Below, in pieces: positions 62,767 to 64,000 of a DNA stretch of 64,000 nt (positions are counted from its first letter, which is position 1; each line of letters starts with the position of its first letter). The translations under genes and the position numbers were made by a program. The stretch is from Anderseniella sp963700735. Its GTDB lineage: Bacteria > Pseudomonadota > Alphaproteobacteria > Rhizobiales > Aestuariivirgaceae. Under the pieces are notes generated by a model. It did not search any database. It worked only from the letters and a program-made list of their open reading frames with translations, and was not told the origin of the DNA. Location: NCBI GenBank assembly GCA_963700735.1, contig CAVOYR010000005.1, positions 434,001-498,000 of the forward strand. Direction: 5' to 3'.

Positions 62767-63672
62767 ATGAGAGATTTTGGCAAGAGCTGGTTTCCGCACG
62801 GTTCGCTGATTGGCGAGTTCTCCGAGCAGATACAACTGTCGCAGCAGCAGGCGCGGTCCGCCGTGGCCGTGCAGGCAGCGCGCGTCGAAGCCGAACTTGC
62901 GTCCAAGGCCAAGTCCGAGTTCATCGCATCGATGAGCCATGAACTGCGCACGCCCCTCAATGCCATCATCGGCTTCTCCGACATGCTGCAAATGCAGAAG
63001 AAGCTGAAGGAAGAGCAGATCCAGCAGTATGCCGGGTACATCCACGAGGCAGCCCAGCATTTGCTCGAACTGATCAACGAGATTCTCGACGTGTCGAAAA
63101 TCCAGGCCGGCAAGCTGACCGTCGACCTGCAGATGGTTGACGTCAGGCCGCTGTTGTCGAGCTGCATCCACTTCATCGAACCGCGCGCCGCCACCAATGG
63201 CATTTCCATCCAGCGCGACGTGCCGGACGATCTGCCGGACGTCTATGCAGATCCGCTCCGGTTGAAGCAGGTACTGCTCAACCTGCTCAGCAATGCCGTG
63301 AAGTTCACGGGCATCAACGGCATGGTGTCCATCGAGATCAGGCCTACGGGTGACGGCTATCTCCGGTTCTCGGTCGCAGACAGCGGCAAGGGAATGACGC
63401 AGGAAGAATTGCACATGGCCACGCAGCCTTTCGGCCAGGTCCGCAACGGCCACGGCGATGCCAATGAAGGTACCGGACTGGGCCTGCCCATCTCGGTGGC
63501 GCTGATCAAGGCTCATCGCGGCCGTTTCAGCCTCGAGAGCCAGAAAGGCCAGGGAACGGTTGCCAGCTTCACGATCCCGGTCAGCAAGGGCAAGAATTTA
63601 CGGGACGAGGCAGACGAAATGCCCGCATCCGCTACTACCGGCCTGCTTGAGCAGACCGTGATTTCGCATTGA
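62767..63672 (+). CDS. Soluble sensor histidine kinase
   Basis: A 301-residue kinase without membrane helices. A short helical lead (about 1-55) is followed by the phospho-acceptor H box SMSHELRTPLNAIIGFSDM (His about 57), N box LLNLLSNAVKFT, G1 VADSGKGMT and G2 GTGLGLPISVAL. The H box is of the PleC/DivJ-like HisKA type common in Alphaproteobacteria. It has no PAS or other sensor domain, so input may come through protein contacts. No response regulator is adjacent. ATG 62740 in the same frame is an alternative start. Confidence 0.9.
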   Translation: MRDFGKSWFPHGSLIGEFSEQIQLSQQQARSAVAVQAARVEAELASKAKSEFIASMSHELRTPLNAIIGFSDMLQMQKKLKEEQIQQYAGYIHEAAQHLLELINEILDVSKIQAGKLTVDLQMVDVRPLLSSCIHFIEPRAATNGISIQRDVPDDLPDVYADPLRLKQVLLNLLSNAVKFTGINGMVSIEIRPTGDGYLRFSVADSGKGMTQEELHMATQPFGQVRNGHGDANEGTGLGLPISVALIKAHRGRFSLESQKGQGTVASFTIPVSKGKNLRDEADEMPASATTGLLEQTVISH

Positions 63673-63685
63673 CAAGGCTACGCAA

Positions 63686-64000
63686 ATGACAAGCCAACCA
63701 CATGCTCCATCCCCTGCTGCCAGCCGCAAGATGAACACGGCGAGTGAACGAATTGGCCGTATCGTGGCGGTCACTGGCGCACACGCCATCATTCTGCTGG
63801 ATGCCGAGGACCCGTTCTCCGCCGCACCCGAGTCGTCTCCTGAAATCGGCACCCTGCTGAAGGTTGACACCGCATCGACGGTGACGCTGGCGTTGGTGTC
63901 TGCGCTGAGTTCGCCGACCCCGTCGCATGAGAACCAGCATACGGAAATGCGTATCGTCGAGGTTGAGTTCATCGGCGAACTGCCGCGTGACGAGGAAGGC
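63686..64000 (+). CDS. HerA-like ATPase, N-terminal part (3' end outside window)
   Basis: The first 105 residues of a gene that runs off the window. After a polar lead of about 25 residues comes RIGRIVAVTGAHAIILLDAED and EIGTLLKVDTASTVTLALVSAL, ending VEVEFIGELPRDEEG. This beta-rich pattern resembles the HAS-barrel domain at the start of HerA/DUF87-type ATPases of Alphaproteobacteria. The ATPase domain itself is not in view, so the call rests on the N-terminus only. It starts 13 bases after the kinase gene. Confidence 0.6.
   Translation, partial: MTSQPHAPSPAASRKMNTASERIGRIVAVTGAHAIILLDAEDPFSAAPESSPEIGTLLKVDTASTVTLALVSALSSPTPSHENQHTEMRIVEVEFIGELPRDEEG

Overview
This 64 kb window is a GC-rich alphaproteobacterial chromosome segment. 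Several neighbourhoods match the conserved gene order of Alphaproteobacteria, probably Hyphomicrobiales or a close order: holC/pepA next to lptD-surA-pdxA-ksgA; fabD-fabG-acpP-fabF-mltG-yicC-gmk; rpsF-rpsR-DUF2232-rplI followed by dnaB-alr, radA, cvpA and purF; panB, yfgM and der; and guaA, rsmB, guaB, rlmE and ppx. The genus assignment is inference only. I see no rRNA, tRNA, CRISPR array, insertion sequence or prophage. The content is mostly core metabolism and housekeeping, with a few accessory insertions.

Layout. 1-1.25 kb: the 3' end of an ABC-F ATPase. 1.25-8.9 kb: an eight-gene minus-strand Mrp-type cation/proton antiporter operon (E-F-G-A'B-C-D-D-x-D) without a full-length MrpA. 9.2-9.9 kb: two small PilZ proteins. 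9.9-14.9 kb: an atypical SDR, a 750-base non-coding stretch with palindromic repeats, an aspartoacylase-like gene with a Rap1a/Tai-like secreted protein, a DUF1737 protein, a methyltransferase, holC and a Cys-rich secreted protein. 14.9-22.4 kb: pepA (frame disrupted), then lptD-surA-pdxA-ksgA for outer-membrane assembly, vitamin B6 and rRNA modification. 22.4-29.0 kb: gmk (frame disrupted), yicC, mltG, fabF, acpP, fabG and fabD on the minus strand. 29.1-31.9 kb: a threonine-dehydratase-like enzyme and a BCCT transporter. 32-39 kb: ribosomal proteins S6, S18 and L9, cyclopropane fatty acid synthase, DnaB and alanine racemase. 39-42.4 kb: MlaE/MlaF, a Ca2+/cation exchanger and a fasciclin protein. 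42.5-47.9 kb: radA, cvpA, purF, an SDR and a hydratase. 47.9-53.6 kb (minus): der, yfgM, a Tat-exported multicopper oxidase, panB and two NnrU-like membrane proteins. 53.8-55.1 kb: two tandem secreted paralogues. 55.2-55.4 kb: a truncated LacI-type DNA-binding domain with a perfect LacI-type operator beside it. 55.4-62.6 kb: purine (guaA, guaB) and rRNA-methylation (rsmB, rlmE) genes with a MAPEG protein and a Ppx/GppA phosphatase. 62.7-64 kb: a soluble histidine kinase and the start of a HerA-like ATPase.

The points most worth a second look are: the LacI HTH fragment plus operator at 55.2 kb; the Mrp operon with three D-type subunits, a two-helix orphan and a histone-like tail on MrpG; the tandem secreted family at 53.8 kb; the missing expected neighbours (lptFG, bamB, mlaD); and three frame disruptions, all of the same sign, in pepA, gmk and possibly mltG. 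The disruptions look more like consensus sequence errors than biology, but they decide how those genes are annotated.
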